NCBI GenBank assembly: GCA_032164245.1
Contig: JAVMKO010000003.1
Span: 41,976,890-42,040,889, forward strand
Direction of reading: 5' to 3'
Source: Sternotherus odoratus
Taxonomy: Eukaryota > Chordata > Testudines > Kinosternidae
DNA length: 64,000 nt
Of the stretch, positions 1-11,443 are shown piece after piece. Under the pieces are notes generated by a model that did not search any database, was not told the DNA's origin, and saw only the letters and a list, made by a program, of their open reading frames with translations. The stretch's first letter is position 1. Each line of letters opens with the position of its first letter. The translations under genes were made by a program, and so were the position numbers.

Positions 1-2063
1 TGTTATTTAAATCACCATCATCTCATGCAGATGAGAATATTATTAAGCAGTCAAGACAAATGGAAAAGAAATCATTGAAGGTGATTCAAGGATGTTAAAA
101 TGAAACTGCATAGGTGAGCATGAGGAGATGATCTGATGCTAGTTTGCAGTGATGTTTTTCAGAACTTTCAGTTTTGGAAAAGGAAGGAAATAAGTCTCAG
201 GAAGGGTAGGGAAGTATTCATATAAACCACAATTGTCCTATAGATGCTGAAAATAGAAGCTTACAACAATATTTTTTTCAATATTATCCTCTCCCTTTCC
301 AGTTCCTCAAGCCTTTGAAGAGTCTGAGGTATGACTTCTTCAAGGTACATAATTCCCTTATTAATTCAATTTCTCCTGTGTAGGAGGAAATGCAGATACA
401 AAGATGAGATTTTGTGCTTCTCTAATTACATAATTAAAGCTTAAGATTTGGTAGGTAGAAACATAGATACTCCTATTTCCTTCCACAGTTCATTGGGTGG
501 GCACAAAAGTACAGGTTCTTTTTTCTTTTTCTTTTTCTTTAGGGTCCAGCTAAATCTCATTATGTATGTCAAATGGAATAATAATTTCAGTTTCCAGGAT
601 CTGAACTTGAATCAGATCCTGAACAGTGGAGATAAACCAGCTCCTACCATGGAAAAAAAGTTAGTTTTTTTGTTTGTTTGGGGTTTTTCTTAAATGCAAA
701 GTAAAAAAACAAAACAAATTCTTTGCCATGGTGTGGGGATGGGAGGGTAGCCTGAACCTACCAGAGAGAGGCACCAGGGAGCATGGGGAAGCTGGCAGCT
801 GTTTCTGCTAACTTCCTTCTGCAACTATAGTGGTGTTGGCACTGCTGAAGGAAGGAGGGGTGCATCAGTGCCCCCCTCATGCTGTGGACAGCCTTAGGCC
901 GAACACATTAAGAATTTACAGTTTTGCCAGGCCACTGGGGGCCTAGGAGTGTCACACCACGGGGAGAGAGATTCTCAGCTTCAACAGAACTTTGGATCAG
1001 ACGAAGACCATCTGGTGGCAGCCACCTTTAAGTGCAAAAACCCCATCATTAGTCAGAGTGACCAGGGAAACTAGGGAAGATTTTGAGGCATTGGAAAATT
1101 TCTTGAGCAATTTAATGGGATTTCAGTTTGGTGATCTGAGTGGATGCTGCAGCAAAAGTTTTAAATGCAGTCCAATGCATTCGGGTAAAAGCTCTCTCCA
1201 AATAAAGGAAAGGAAACAAGGGACGTTGTTCAAATGAAAGCCACCTAGTGCTTCAAATTTCAAAAGCTTTAACTGTTTCCTTCTTTACTTTATCTTTAAT
1301 CAAGCTTAAAAGTATTTTTAATGGCGCAAAATAGGCAGAGGTCTCTCTATAACAAACCCCGAACCTTTTTTAATGTTGGACAATGGCTGGGTTATGTTAA
1401 CACCTTTAGCCCATATATTTAATCTAAATCAATAGAACAGTACATGTGGACCTATGCAGCTACTTAAAAGTTGCATCATTCATCAAAACAATGTTTAATA
1501 AATAAGTGGTTTTAAATGTCTTTAATAACCTGTTTCAGTAGATCTAATTGTTAGTAATATTCGAAATATTAAAACTCAAGTGATTTTTTTTAATCGGGAG
1601 AGGGTACCTCCCAAGAGGTAGGATACTAAACCAAATGTAATTAGTGTCATTTTAAAGCATCCACACTGGTTCAATTATTTAATGAATGAATTTTACATTC
1701 AGTATACACTACCATTTTATTTTATTTAGTAAAGTTAATAATCAGAAATTGTTTAAAATAGCTACAGGTACTTTTCCCCCCATAGGACAAGGCTTATATT
1801 GGAATACCATTTTATAGTTTCACTACAATATAGCTCCTTCAAGCAGCTTTGTTGTCAGGATAATTTAAATGCCCCGTGCTCAGCAAGCGTTTGACCTGTT
1901 TTCTTCAAACTGAAAAAGTAAGAAGAACAGCAAAACCAGATGAGTAAATCTCCACAGTTGGATTCAGAATGTTACCAGTTGAGTTTAAAGGAAGACCTTT
2001 GTCAATTGTTTCCAATGAAAGACCCTTTCTTCTCTGTAGGCTAAACCCAACTACATGCATAAG
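1..2063. other. Unassigned AT-rich DNA
   Basis: I see no gene or classifiable repeat here. The two open frames of about 81 codons in this stretch have no recognisable motif and look like chance frames. There is a short CT-rich run near 518-540. The stretch at about 830-980 is more GC-rich and could be part of a dispersed element that I do not recognise. Confidence 0.5.
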
Positions 2064-2800
2064 AAAATAAGAATCATTATACTGTGTCAGACCAATGTTC
2101 CATCTACCCCAATACCAGATCTTCAGGTGGAGAGTACAGACAGGGCAGATGGAGCAATGCCCTGTCTTCTCCTCTGGACTATGGAAGTCAGAGTTTTAGG
2201 GTTGCCCTGATCATGGGATTGCATATCTGACCTCCTTGGCTATTAGCCATTGATGGGCCTATCTTCCATGAATTTATATATTACTTTTTTTAATCCAGTT
2301 ATACTTTTGGCCGTCATAACTTCCCATAGCAATGAGCTCCGTGGTTAATTATCTTGTATTAGATCGTCTGCCTATTAATTTCATTGGATGACACCTGTAT
2401 TTTTTTTTATGGGAAAGTGAAAATAATACTACTCTATTCATTTTTTCTACACTACACATTATTTTATAGACAGCTCACAGTTCCCCCCTAAGTTGTCTTT
2501 TTTTCTAAGCTGAAAAACCCTACTACTTTTAGTCTTTCTGCGTTTGTAAACCGTTCCATATTTTTGATCATCTTTGTTGCCCTTCTTTGAGACTTTAACA
2601 GTTATACTTCGTCCTTTTTGAGATGGGTCAAGGTGAACTGGACACAGTACCCCAGGTGTAAGAGAGCCATGGATTTATATTATGGTATCATGATATTATC
2701 TAACTTATTTTCTATCTCTTTCCCAATAGTTCCTAACATTCTGCTTCCATTTTTCACCACTGCTGCACACTGCCATTTTGCATGCTAAGTTGGGCATTTC
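2064..2800 (-). mobile_element. CR1-type LINE, 3' portion, degraded
   Basis: Read on the minus strand, this matches the 3' part of a turtle CR1 subfamily. The end nearest 2,064 has the sequence complementary to 'tctgacccagtatgg...ttcttatg', the usual 3' terminus of that subfamily. Farther in are the conserved stretches recognised in plus orientation as 'tagccattgatgggcct', 'ttcatgaatttat'-like and 'tttgttgcccttctttga'. This is the C-terminal part of ORF2 plus the 3' UTR. It holds many stops and frameshifts and lacks RT and endonuclease, so it is a dead 5'-truncated insertion. The upstream limit is approximate. Confidence 0.8.
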
Positions 2801-3047
2801 CATTCATAACCCTGCTGCTCAACTGCCGCCTAACCCTAACATCCCCTCCACCACTAACATCCCTTAGGTGCCTATGTCTCTCCCAGTGACCATGCACACA
2901 GTGTCCTCAGACCTAGGCTGGCAGATGCCCCAATGGGATCATCAGACTAGACATTTCCTCCACATCTCTTTTGCCTGCAGGGCCTGATCCTGTAGGTATA
3001 TTCTGAGTATGCCTACACCTGTACAAAGACACCAAAGGGAGGAGAGA

Positions 3048-3150
3048 ATATCATACACCACATGTGCTATAACTTTTAGGCTCGCTGGTAGGGCACTCTC
3101 CTGGGAGACTGGAGAGCCAAATTCAAATCCCTGCTTTGCATCAGTGCTGA
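3048..3150 (+). mobile_element. tRNA-like SINE remnant (putative)
   Basis: The segment resembles a tRNA-derived head: a box A-like 'ggctcgctggtagggcac', then an anticodon-arm-like part, then a box B-like 'aattcaaatccc'. Dispersed sequences of the form 'gggcactctcctgggagac...ttcaaatccctgct' are tRNA-derived SINE heads. No 3' tail or target duplication could be fixed, so the boundaries are soft. It abuts a perfect hairpin at 3,167. Confidence 0.4.
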
Positions 3151-3166
3151 GCATTGCAGCCCCTAC

Positions 3167-3217
3167 GACCCATAGACCATCTCCTGGTGAATCCTACCAG
3201 GAGATGGTCTATGGGTC
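3167..3217. repeat. Perfect hairpin, 22-bp arms, 7-nt loop
   Basis: Positions 3,167-3,188 and 3,196-3,217 are exact inverted copies with a 7-base spacer. The symmetry stops abruptly on both sides. Nothing else nearby suggests a larger palindromic element. It lies just after a tRNA-like segment. Confidence 0.95.
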
Positions 3218-3728
3218 ACCATTGGTGGAGGGAGGATGTTTGGAGAGACGAGGAAAGTGGCAGAAGTCAAACAGCATGTAGGTCATTGTTGAAGGCATTT
3301 GATGAAATATGAAAGAAGAAGCAGAGAATTGGGTTCTTGGTCCTACCTGCTTTCAGTGAGATACAAATTCCCCGAAGAAAACTATTGTGGAGAGTTTAAA
3401 AGACCCTTCAGTTACCTCCCTTACTTCTTCCTCTACCATTCTCCACACAGAGATTTTATTCTAGGCCAGAGTCTTTTGCTCTTTCTCTTTTCTGATGTAG
3501 TATTTGTCATTTCAATAATTTCTTTCAGGCTTTTGTGGGGGAGATAGAATTCAGGTAACAGAGGTTGGGGTATATTTTATATTCTTTATAAGTGGTAAAT
3601 ATTTATTTATATTCAAAAATAGGGTGTCTAATCCTTTAATATAATGTATTTTAATGACGAGGTTGTGTAGAAGACTGTAATGAGCGCCAATACAGCTTTT
3701 TATGCATGTATATACATGAACAAATATA
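3218..3728. other. Unassigned DNA
   Basis: Two short open frames (81-90 codons) cross this interval, but neither has a domain, a splice pattern or a composition that suggests a gene. No repeat was recognised. Confidence 0.4.
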
Positions 3729-4370
3729 TAGAATCATAGAATATCAGGATTGGAAGGGACCTCAGGTGGTCATCTAGTCCAACCCCCCTCCTCAAAGCAG
3801 GACCAATCCCCAGCTAAATCATCCTAGCCAGGGCTTTGTCAAGCCTGACCTTAAAAACCTCTAAGGAAGGAGATTCCACCACCTGCATAGGTAACCCATT
3901 CCAGTGCTTCACCACCTTCCTAGTGAAAAAGTTTTTCCTAATAGCCAAACTAAACCTTCCCCGCTGCAACTTGAGACCATTTTTCCTTGTTCTGTCATCT
4001 GCTACCACTTGAGAACAGTCTAGATCCGTAGTCTTTGGAATCTCCTTTCAGGTAGTTGAAAGCATCTATCAAATCCCCTCTCAATCTTCTCTTCTGCAGA
4101 CTAAATAATCCCAATTCCCTCAGCCTATCTTCATAAATCATGTGCTCCAACCCCTTAATAATTTTGGTTGCCCTCTAGTGGACTCTTTCCAATTTTTGCA
4201 GATCCTTCTTGTAGTGGGGGGCCCAAAACTGCACACAGTACTCCAGAAGAGGCCTCACCAATGCCGAATAGGGGGAAATGATCACATCCCTTGATCTTAT
4301 GCCTGTGCTCCTACTTATACAACCCAAAATGCTGTTAGGCTTCTTGGAAACAAGGGCACACTGTTGATTC
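3729..4370 (-). mobile_element. CR1 LINE 3' end (ORF2 C-terminus and tail)
   Basis: The plus-strand text begins 'agaatcatagaatatcagg', the complement of the CR1 3' terminus (ttggactagatgacc... ending in an attctatg-type repeat). On the minus strand, translation gives the CR1 ORF2 C-terminal block: residues like 'RPLLEYCVQFWAPHYKKD', then '[20 protein letters not shown]', then '[10 protein letters not shown]', then 'FKVRLDKAL', spread over more than one frame because of frameshifts. RT catalytic motifs are absent, so this is a 5'-truncated dead copy. The last 80 bases share their sequence with the tail of the turtle SINEs at 33.3 and 63.5 kb. Confidence 0.93.
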
Positions 4371-5019
4371 CGTAATGAGAAATGGTTCCATGGATGGGAA
4401 AGGTAAGATCTGTCTCTGTTCGGTGACCATCGTGATGCTGTTCCCACCAGTGCTGGAGACCAGTACCATGGTGGAGATGTTCACATCAAAGCAATAATAG
4501 CCAGTTTCCCTGTTGACAGTACTGAAGGGCATGTTACCGAATGATGATAGGATCCATCAGATTTCTTCCTGTTTGCTGGCACCAATAACTCCAACTCTTG
4601 TATTGTCGGTCATACCAGTAACAGCGTGAAGTCTCTGACAGTGGCAAACACTTCCGGCATCATCAGTACTGAGACAGTATTGCTATAGTCCTGTGCTACA
4701 GAAGTGTTTATTACTTCTAATCTAGTCTACTTTAACATGTTCTACTTGGAATTAACCCTGAAGGTGCATCACCTTCCCATCCGTGTGTTAAAGCTCTGAA
4801 TTTCTCCCTGTTTAGATGGTTCTATGTGTGAAACTAGATATAATTCTGAGGAAGCTACCTAAAAGTCCTTGGGCTTTAGTTTTTGGGTTTTTTAAATGTA
4901 TCTTCAAAAGCCTAAGTATCCAAAAGTGATATTGTTTTAGAATCCATTAGTCTATAATTTGGGAAGAAAATGACTGCAAAATAACAATACAAATTTAGAA
5001 AATCATAAGAAAAGTTAAG
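4371..5019. other. Unassigned DNA beside CR1
   Basis: The part at about 4,371-4,700 has a higher GC content than its surroundings and an open minus-strand frame of 65 codons. I do not recognise a family in it. It may be an unclassified repeat into which the CR1 inserted. Confidence 0.35.
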
Positions 5020-5100
5020 AAAGTGAAGAATACTTGTAGCACCTTAGAGACTAACTAGTTTATTTCAGCATAATCTTTCATGGGCTATAGCTCACTTAAA
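5020..5100 (-). mobile_element. Penelope-like element terminal fragment
   Basis: The plus strand shows 'gtagcaccttagagacta' and 'taatctttcatgggctatag', diagnostic of a very common turtle repeat that I assign to Penelope-like elements by comparison with the longer copy at 52.2 kb. On the minus strand it keeps a stem-loop followed by GAAA and a short hairpin, the 3' half of a hammerhead-like core. The upstream half of the core is lost. Confidence 0.6.
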
Positions 5101-8100
5101 GTTGAGCAACATGCTTTTATTCTTTGGGGCTACTTCGGTGCTCTGAAGAGTGAGGTGGAAGAAAGAAGTAATTATAGAAGAAACAAGAAAAACGACATTT
5201 CTTTTGTGATGGATTTTTCTAATATAATAAGACTCTACCACTATTTATACTTCAAATAATTTCACATATGCTGAAGATACATTACCACACACATTTAAGA
5301 TATGGGTGTAAAATTTGCATATGTTCTTTACAGCAAGCTTTGCGATCCATCAAAGTTGCTATATATAGGAAATATACCGTATATGTTGTTTATCTTGGTC
5401 AGTACTTCAATTCTCTAAACAGTAGATTTGTAGGAATAATTGTAGTTTTGAGAAACTTGAAATTGTTGTCAAGAAAAATATGGCTCAACCCAAACATTCC
5501 CCTTCTAACTAGTGTTTTTCAGATACTATCAGTGACAAATGCAGCCTTGAATACATACTAAAGCTAAACAATAAACAACAAGCAAATCATGTGCAAGACA
5601 GCCACACTTATAGTAGCTCATGGTCATTTTCTCATCTTCCTTTGCTCCTATAATTTTTTCATCACCCTGGAAATGTAACAACATGATAGAAACAGATTCA
5701 GTATCTGCTGATAATTTTCTCTCACTTTCTGAAGATGTCAAGAGTTCCAAAGTATAGTGTCTGTTCAGTCTATCATTTCTAAGTGCAGGACTATCACTTA
5801 CTTAAGTTTATACTGTCACTCTCCTTGTTGACCACTGTGTAGCACTACATATAGTCTTATATTTGATATTTTCATAATGATTTTTTTTCAGGAGAGGCAG
5901 GAAAGAAGTTGTTGGCATCTGATATTTTTTTTTCTATGGTATCAGCCAACAGTGTTTACTCTTTAAGATATTATTTTATGGAATTCAAGCCAAGAAATAT
6001 ATCTAAAAGCAGAATTAAAACTGCTAGTTACCTTACCAGTAGCTCTATCAAATAATATGCAAAAGTAGACTGATCAATAAGGCCAGTTAGAAAAGCATCT
6101 GCTGTTCACTTTCTGTTTGTCAGTTAACATATGTTTCAGATCTTTGAGAGCCTTGTTCTTGTCCATGGTACTTTTGCAACCAACTTAATGTAGACCTGCC
6201 CTCTGACACCTCTACATTATGCCAGGAACCTAACTGGTGTCAGGCAGTCCAAGGTCTAGGGAATAAAAAGATGGCATTAGTGGACCTTTCCTTCTTGCAA
6301 TTTAGAATGAAATCATTTGTGTCTTGTTCAAATACATCATATACAAAATTCAAATATATGAAATGTGTAGATACTATTTATAACAGATAAAACACAAAAA
6401 ATATATATTCTAACACTTGCCTATTATCCTCCATTCAGAGGATCTCAAAGCAATTTATAAATATTAATGAATTAAGCCTGGTTGCTATTGTTTGCTGTGT
6501 TAAAAAAAAATTATGTGTAAGTTTATTGAATACTCTTGCCTTCCATTTTTTGTTATACAGCTAGGGTCAAGCAGTCCCACCAGAGACTTCCTATCAGAAA
6601 GCAACTAGATGCCCCTCCCAGCTCAGGGCATCCACAGCCTTTCACCGAGTCCTGGGCAAGGTGCTTCTAAATGTAGAGCCTAACCCATGAAGAGACCAGG
6701 GCCAACCAGAGACAAATCAATTCCTGTGGTTCTAAAGCCCATTCCATGCTGCAGTCTTGACAGGTTCATGTTCTAGGCATTAGGACATTTGTGTAAATGA
6801 GGTAATGTATAAACATCCAATATGCAAAATACAACACTTAGCTATTTGCATATAATTTCCAATTTTCTGACATTTTGGCCTTGACAAGTAATAAATTTGG
6901 GAGTGGGTTCATTTCCATTTCATTTGTGAAATTTTGCTAAAAGTGGAATTTAACCAACATCTCCAGTGTGAGTTCTGTGATAATTAATGAATTAGGGAAA
7001 ATCCTGTTCCCTGTTCCACAGAGACTGAAATGGATTCTCATTAGTGCACTCACTGGGACAGGACAGAACTCTAAAACTACCAGAGAAATATAATTTAACT
7101 CAGTGAATCTGATCCTTGTATTAACTCAGAGCAACACAAAAGTTTTACTACTTTTCATCCTCTTATTGTTGGAGAGGCAACACAGCTAAGGCCTTCTAGA
7201 GCCCATTCCATTGCATACCTCATCAACAGATCATTTACTACATTTCAGTCAGTTTCACATGTTCAATCCCATTAAAGACAATTACACAGGATTCACTATG
7301 GTCTACTGAATCTTTGGTACTGATGATGATATGTGAGATGGAAAGAACTCAGGGCTCGCAGATAGGAAATGCCCTCCCCCATCTTTTACCTGTAAAATGG
7401 GGTTAATACACGTAGAAGCCCACAAAAAAACCATGGAAGTCCACTCTGAAAAGTCATTGAGTTTCACTAACACAGCTGCTAGTGCTACATACACCTAAAT
7501 GTGTGTAGTTTATGCTGCCAGCTGGCTGACAAATCCCCAGCTCCTAATTCCATGTTGCAATTAGCAGATTGGAGGTATATGCTGCTCACTTTGGAGTAGG
7601 AAGTACAGTGTTGGAGTGCACAGGGCTCAGGACCTCTAGAGCCACACCATCCCATGCCATGAGGATGTTTTTAGATGCTAGATCCAGCTACCACTATTAT
7701 ACTCACCTAATGCAACATATTGTAAGATTAAATTAATGTTTACAAGAGGTTCAGGTACAGTGATGATGTGGCCCATAAGGCAAGACCAGATAAAAGTTGG
7801 CATGTTATGGGATACAGACTTTCTTTGAACAGACTTGGAAACATGTAATATAATATTTTCAAACATGCTTTTTATCATGTTCAACAGCCTGTCAGCATAA
7901 ATGTCAGTGCAATAGGTTATTGAGCTGAACATAAAGAATTAGGTGCTTGGTTTGAGCTAGCAACTTGTCTGCATCTCTGTGAGCTAGGTGAATAAAAATA
8001 GTTGAAAAAAATAGTATGAACCTATTCAGTCTTCCAGGCTGAACATAAAGGCTGTACAACTAGGAAATCTAGGTTGGAGAAAGATTAGTTTGAATGTTAG

Positions 8101-8334
8101 GGATGCTTTATAGTAATCAGAAAAGAGAGAGTCCCCCTGTTTCTTATGGTTTGTTTGAAAACATGCTAAAATACATCCTTTTCCCCACTGGTTCCTCTAG
8201 CAATATGATTAATAGGAGATACACTATTCTAGACATAATACTGTAGCTCATGAGAGGTGTGTGAGACCTGAGCTAATACTAGAGAATTGCTGTGATTAGA
8301 AGCTCTTTCTTCTGGCTGCCATCCTTACCTGTGA
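5101..8334. other. Mostly unassigned DNA with traces of old repeats
   Basis: No gene was seen. At 6,420-6,480 the text 'agaggatctcaaagcaatt' and 'attaatgaattaagcctgg' matches a widespread ancient amniote interspersed repeat. At about 7,378-7,420 'tgtaaaatggggttaatac' resembles a MIR core fragment. The rest is AT-rich and not classifiable by eye. Confidence 0.4.
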
Positions 8335-8593
8335 GGGTATCTCTTCACTAGAGCTGGAAGATGTGATTTCCAGCTTGAATAGACATACCCATTCCAGCTC
8401 TGATGGATCCAGTGTACTAAAAATAACAGTGTAAGCCTTCCAGTTAAGTACCTAGCATCTTGGACAGATTTGTACTCAAGGAAACAAACTAATGCCACTG
8501 CTTACGTGACCATGTCTAGTTGGTGAAGAGCTAGAGAAGATACATGTATTGGCTCTGGAAATTACATCTTGTAGCTCCAGTAAAGACATACCT
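8335..8593. mobile_element. Palindromic MITE (non-autonomous DNA transposon)
   Basis: The left end 'gggtatctcttcactagagc' and the right end (complement of 'gctccagtaaagacatacc') are inverted copies with mismatches. Inner inverted motifs follow, including 'agatgtgatttcc' against 'ggaaattacatct'. This is a recognisable, common turtle MITE whose arms read 'gggtatgtctacactggagc' when intact. It has no coding capacity. Divergence between the arms is substantial, so it is old. Confidence 0.75.
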
Positions 8594-8732
8594 GTAGTCT
8601 TGTACAGAAGAAAACACAAAACACCATTCTGCAGAAGTCAATGAGTAAAAGTGCCTGACAACCTGACTTCATCTTTTTTTTTTCTTATCTGGGGAATAAA
8701 TCTGGTATATGTCCTTTCAGAACAATTAGATA

Positions 8733-8958
8733 GTCAGTGTTGCCTGGTAGCTAGAAAACTGGGCTAGTACTCAGGAAATCTAGGTTCTGTTCTTGGATCT
8801 GCAATGGCATGTTGGGCAACCTTAGGAAAATCACTTCACCTCTCTGTGCCTCAGTTTATTCATCTTCAAAATTGGGATAATGATATCAGCCTCCTTTGTA
8901 AAATATCTTGAGATCTACTGATGAAACACTATATAAGATCTAAGCTATTATGATTTAC
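8733..8958 (+). mobile_element. MIR-type SINE, near full length
   Basis: A tRNA-like head ('ggtagctagaaaactgggct', box B-like 'ctaggttctgttct') runs into the MIR core: 'tgttgggcaacctt', 'cacttcacctctctgtgcct', 'cagtttattcatcttcaaaa', 'ttgggataatgatat'. The 3' part has 'atcttgagatctactgatga', the usual turtle variant. It is a retrotransposed, non-coding Pol III-derived repeat, inactive. Confidence 0.9.
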
Positions 8959-9394
8959 CTGACATTGTTAAATTTTGTGGGGGGAAACGCCAGTGTAAAC
9001 ATAAGAAAATCACCCAACTGCCATAGCAATTTACTAATAATCTCAGAGAAATGATGAAGTAGATACACCTTGACATTAACAACTAATGAAAGTACATACA
9101 TTGATCACTATACACACAGAGCACAGCCCTGTGTTGGTAGCAGTGTAGTTATGGTATGCCTTTGTCCATTGAAGAACATTTTGGAATGAACAACCAGAAT
9201 GTAGTAGGCCCAAAATCACGTAAGTAGATAGGGAATGTTTAAACATGGATGATATTGACAAGAATTTCCAGGAGGGTCCATAGCCCGGCTCCTAGTGTGC
9301 TGAAACCAAAGTCTTCATGCTGACTGATATTGTTACACGGTGTCTTTATATTGCATCTGTTTGTATTAATCTTCTGTCTCGTGTCTTATTTGTA

Positions 9395-9505
9395 GGCTCC
9401 ATCGGGAAGGGACTGTCTTTCTGTTCTGTGTTTGTACAGTGCCTACCACAATTGGTCTATGAGCAGGGATTCTATGTGATATGATAATACAAATTATAAA
9501 GAAAC
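9395..9505 (-). repeat. Ancient interspersed repeat fragment
   Basis: On the minus strand it reads '...taggcactgtacaaacac...', the same family as the copy at about 28,715-28,812 in the opposite orientation. The family is an old MIR/LINE-tail-like amniote repeat whose consensus carries 'tgctaggcactgtacaaaca'. Confidence 0.55.
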
Positions 9506-9989
9506 ACAGACCTACAAAACTGAAAAAGAACAATCCTATACAGTATAGATTTTGCAACCCTCTTAGCAGCCAGAGGTCCTATACCATTTTCTTAATTGCT
9601 TTTTCATCTTCAAAGTAGCAGAATTTTGCTGATAACTAACACTACCATGAAAATTATTTTGAATGCAAGGCAAGACCCTGTCATCTGAGACTGGAATTAT
9701 CATTAATAAGAGAACTGCTACCTGAATTTTCTGTAGGAGCTACAGGTGCTTAAGGAGTGAGAGGCTTTATAAAAAGAACTGCTGATTGCTGCTGATTGGC
9801 TTGTGAACCAAGTAAGACCCTGCCAAGATTAAATTGCGGTGCATAAGGCCTGCAAGGGAAACTGTTACTGTAGGGTTATTATCTAGCCTGTGAAAATGAA
9901 AGTACTGTACAGTATTGCCTCTTTTCTGATAAGGGGCGATTTTTTAAAGGAAAGAGTTATAAAAATAAGTTCCCAACAAATAAATGTAC

Positions 9990-10085
9990 ACATTAAAGCC
10001 CTGATCCTGCAAACGTGAACACACCTGAATAATTTTATGCATATGAATATTCCAATTCAGTTCTCTGGGACTACTCATATGCTAG
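9990..10085. repeat. Degenerate palindromic 'cctgatcctgcaa' family repeat
   Basis: It begins 'agccctgatcctgcaaacgtg' and contains 'gggactactcatat', motifs of a turtle dispersed palindromic repeat (the intact form carries 'cctgatcctgcaa' and 'attgacttcaatggg'). Other copies lie near 25.84, 37.74, 38.70 and 43.48 kb. Non-coding. Confidence 0.5.
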
Positions 10086-11443
10086 GCTCTAGAGTTCTGT
10101 GCAGGTGGTTCAGAAAGAGATCCAGATCCAGAAATCCCCATCATCCAGGAATAGGAAAGAGAGAGGGATCTCATTGTGCTATAAAGATTTAATCTTAAGT
10201 AGGAAGCTTAAAGTTGATTTGTGCTCTATACATCTTTGTGGTGCACCCTTCCTGTTGGCTCACACAGAGACAAGAAGCAGTAGTAGATAGAAAAAGAGAG
10301 AGAGACAGTACAACCAGACTAGATTACAGAAGAATCAGTACTGAACTCTTTTTTTTATGTGCGACTAGTTTAAATAAATAGATGAATTAAGCTAAAATCT
10401 ATTTCAATCATCACTAGAGGCAGAAAATAGAGACCTCTCATCTGTGAATTCCCTCTCATTGGAAGAAGGTGCAAGTGGGTGGGAATAAAAGAAGATACAA
10501 ATAGAAGAGAGGGCTGGGAAAATGTCTTAATTCATCTCTGAAAGGTCTACAAGGGCTGGGAAGTGGGAGATATTATGGAGAAAGGCCTTTATTTCTGTAA
10601 TTAGAGCTCCCTGAAGAAGCAAAGAATTGAGGTCATGACAAAGCAAAGACTTAAGACCATATGGATGCTGAGCCAGAGTGTCTGTGGGTTGAGGCAACAG
10701 CAACTGGGGCATTGTGAATCTGGGTTTAGTTGAATGAAAGTGTTGAGAGCAAGGGTGTTGGGAACACTGTGGCCTGGCAGCAAAGGTAGAGTCTCCAGTA
10801 GTTGGGTTAAGAAAGGGTCTCAGGCACATGAAAGAGCAGGAATTGAAGACATTGTGGAATCACTGCTGAGGAGGGAAAGGAGTGTGTAACTGAATATGTT
10901 GTAAGACTGATTGGAAGGTAGGGGAGATGACAGGGCCAATGTTGCTGTAAGTACTGATAAGAAAGGACTTAAGTATTAGAGCCAAGTACACCATTACAGA
11001 AGTATTTATAATTACAAATGTAAGAATACTGCCAGTGCAACAACAGGGCCAAAAAAAAAAAAAAAAAAAAAAGAGCCCTGACAGGAGGAACTCATGGCCT
11101 GAAGCTCCCAAGCTACGCATAGTGGGTAGAGAATTCAGGACAGTTGGAAGGGATGCAATTGTTTAAAAAAAACATTTTGAAAAAGAACTTGCAGATTAAA
11201 AATTGTTACTTCTGTTTGAAGTACTTTAAAATGTACTTATGCACAAATGCTAAGTGCAGAATATTTAAAGTACAAGTCACAGAGTGCTTCAAAATACTTA
11301 ACTGTGTACTTGATGTACAAATGCATTCAAGTACATGGGAACACAGGGTCTCATGAAGAGGGTGAAGCCCTCACCAGAACCTTAATTTCCTGGTATTTTG
11401 GATTTCAAATGGATTTGGAAACCTGTTCCCCTGAAATCTGACG
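10086..11443. other. Unassigned DNA with a 23-base A tract
   Basis: No gene or clear repeat was recognised. A homopolymer of about 23 A lies at 11,050-11,072. It could mark a poly(A)-tailed retroposed sequence upstream (about 10.4-11.05 kb), but I could not identify a parent transcript or target duplications. Confidence 0.4.

Noticed and set aside
3167..3217. A rho-independent terminator or confirmed microRNA
   Set aside because: This is not a bacterial genome, and the perfect stem with a 7-nt loop is atypical for an animal pre-miRNA; no expression evidence is available.
11050..11072. A23 tract as the tail of a processed pseudogene
   Set aside because: No parent transcript could be recognised upstream and no target duplication was seen.
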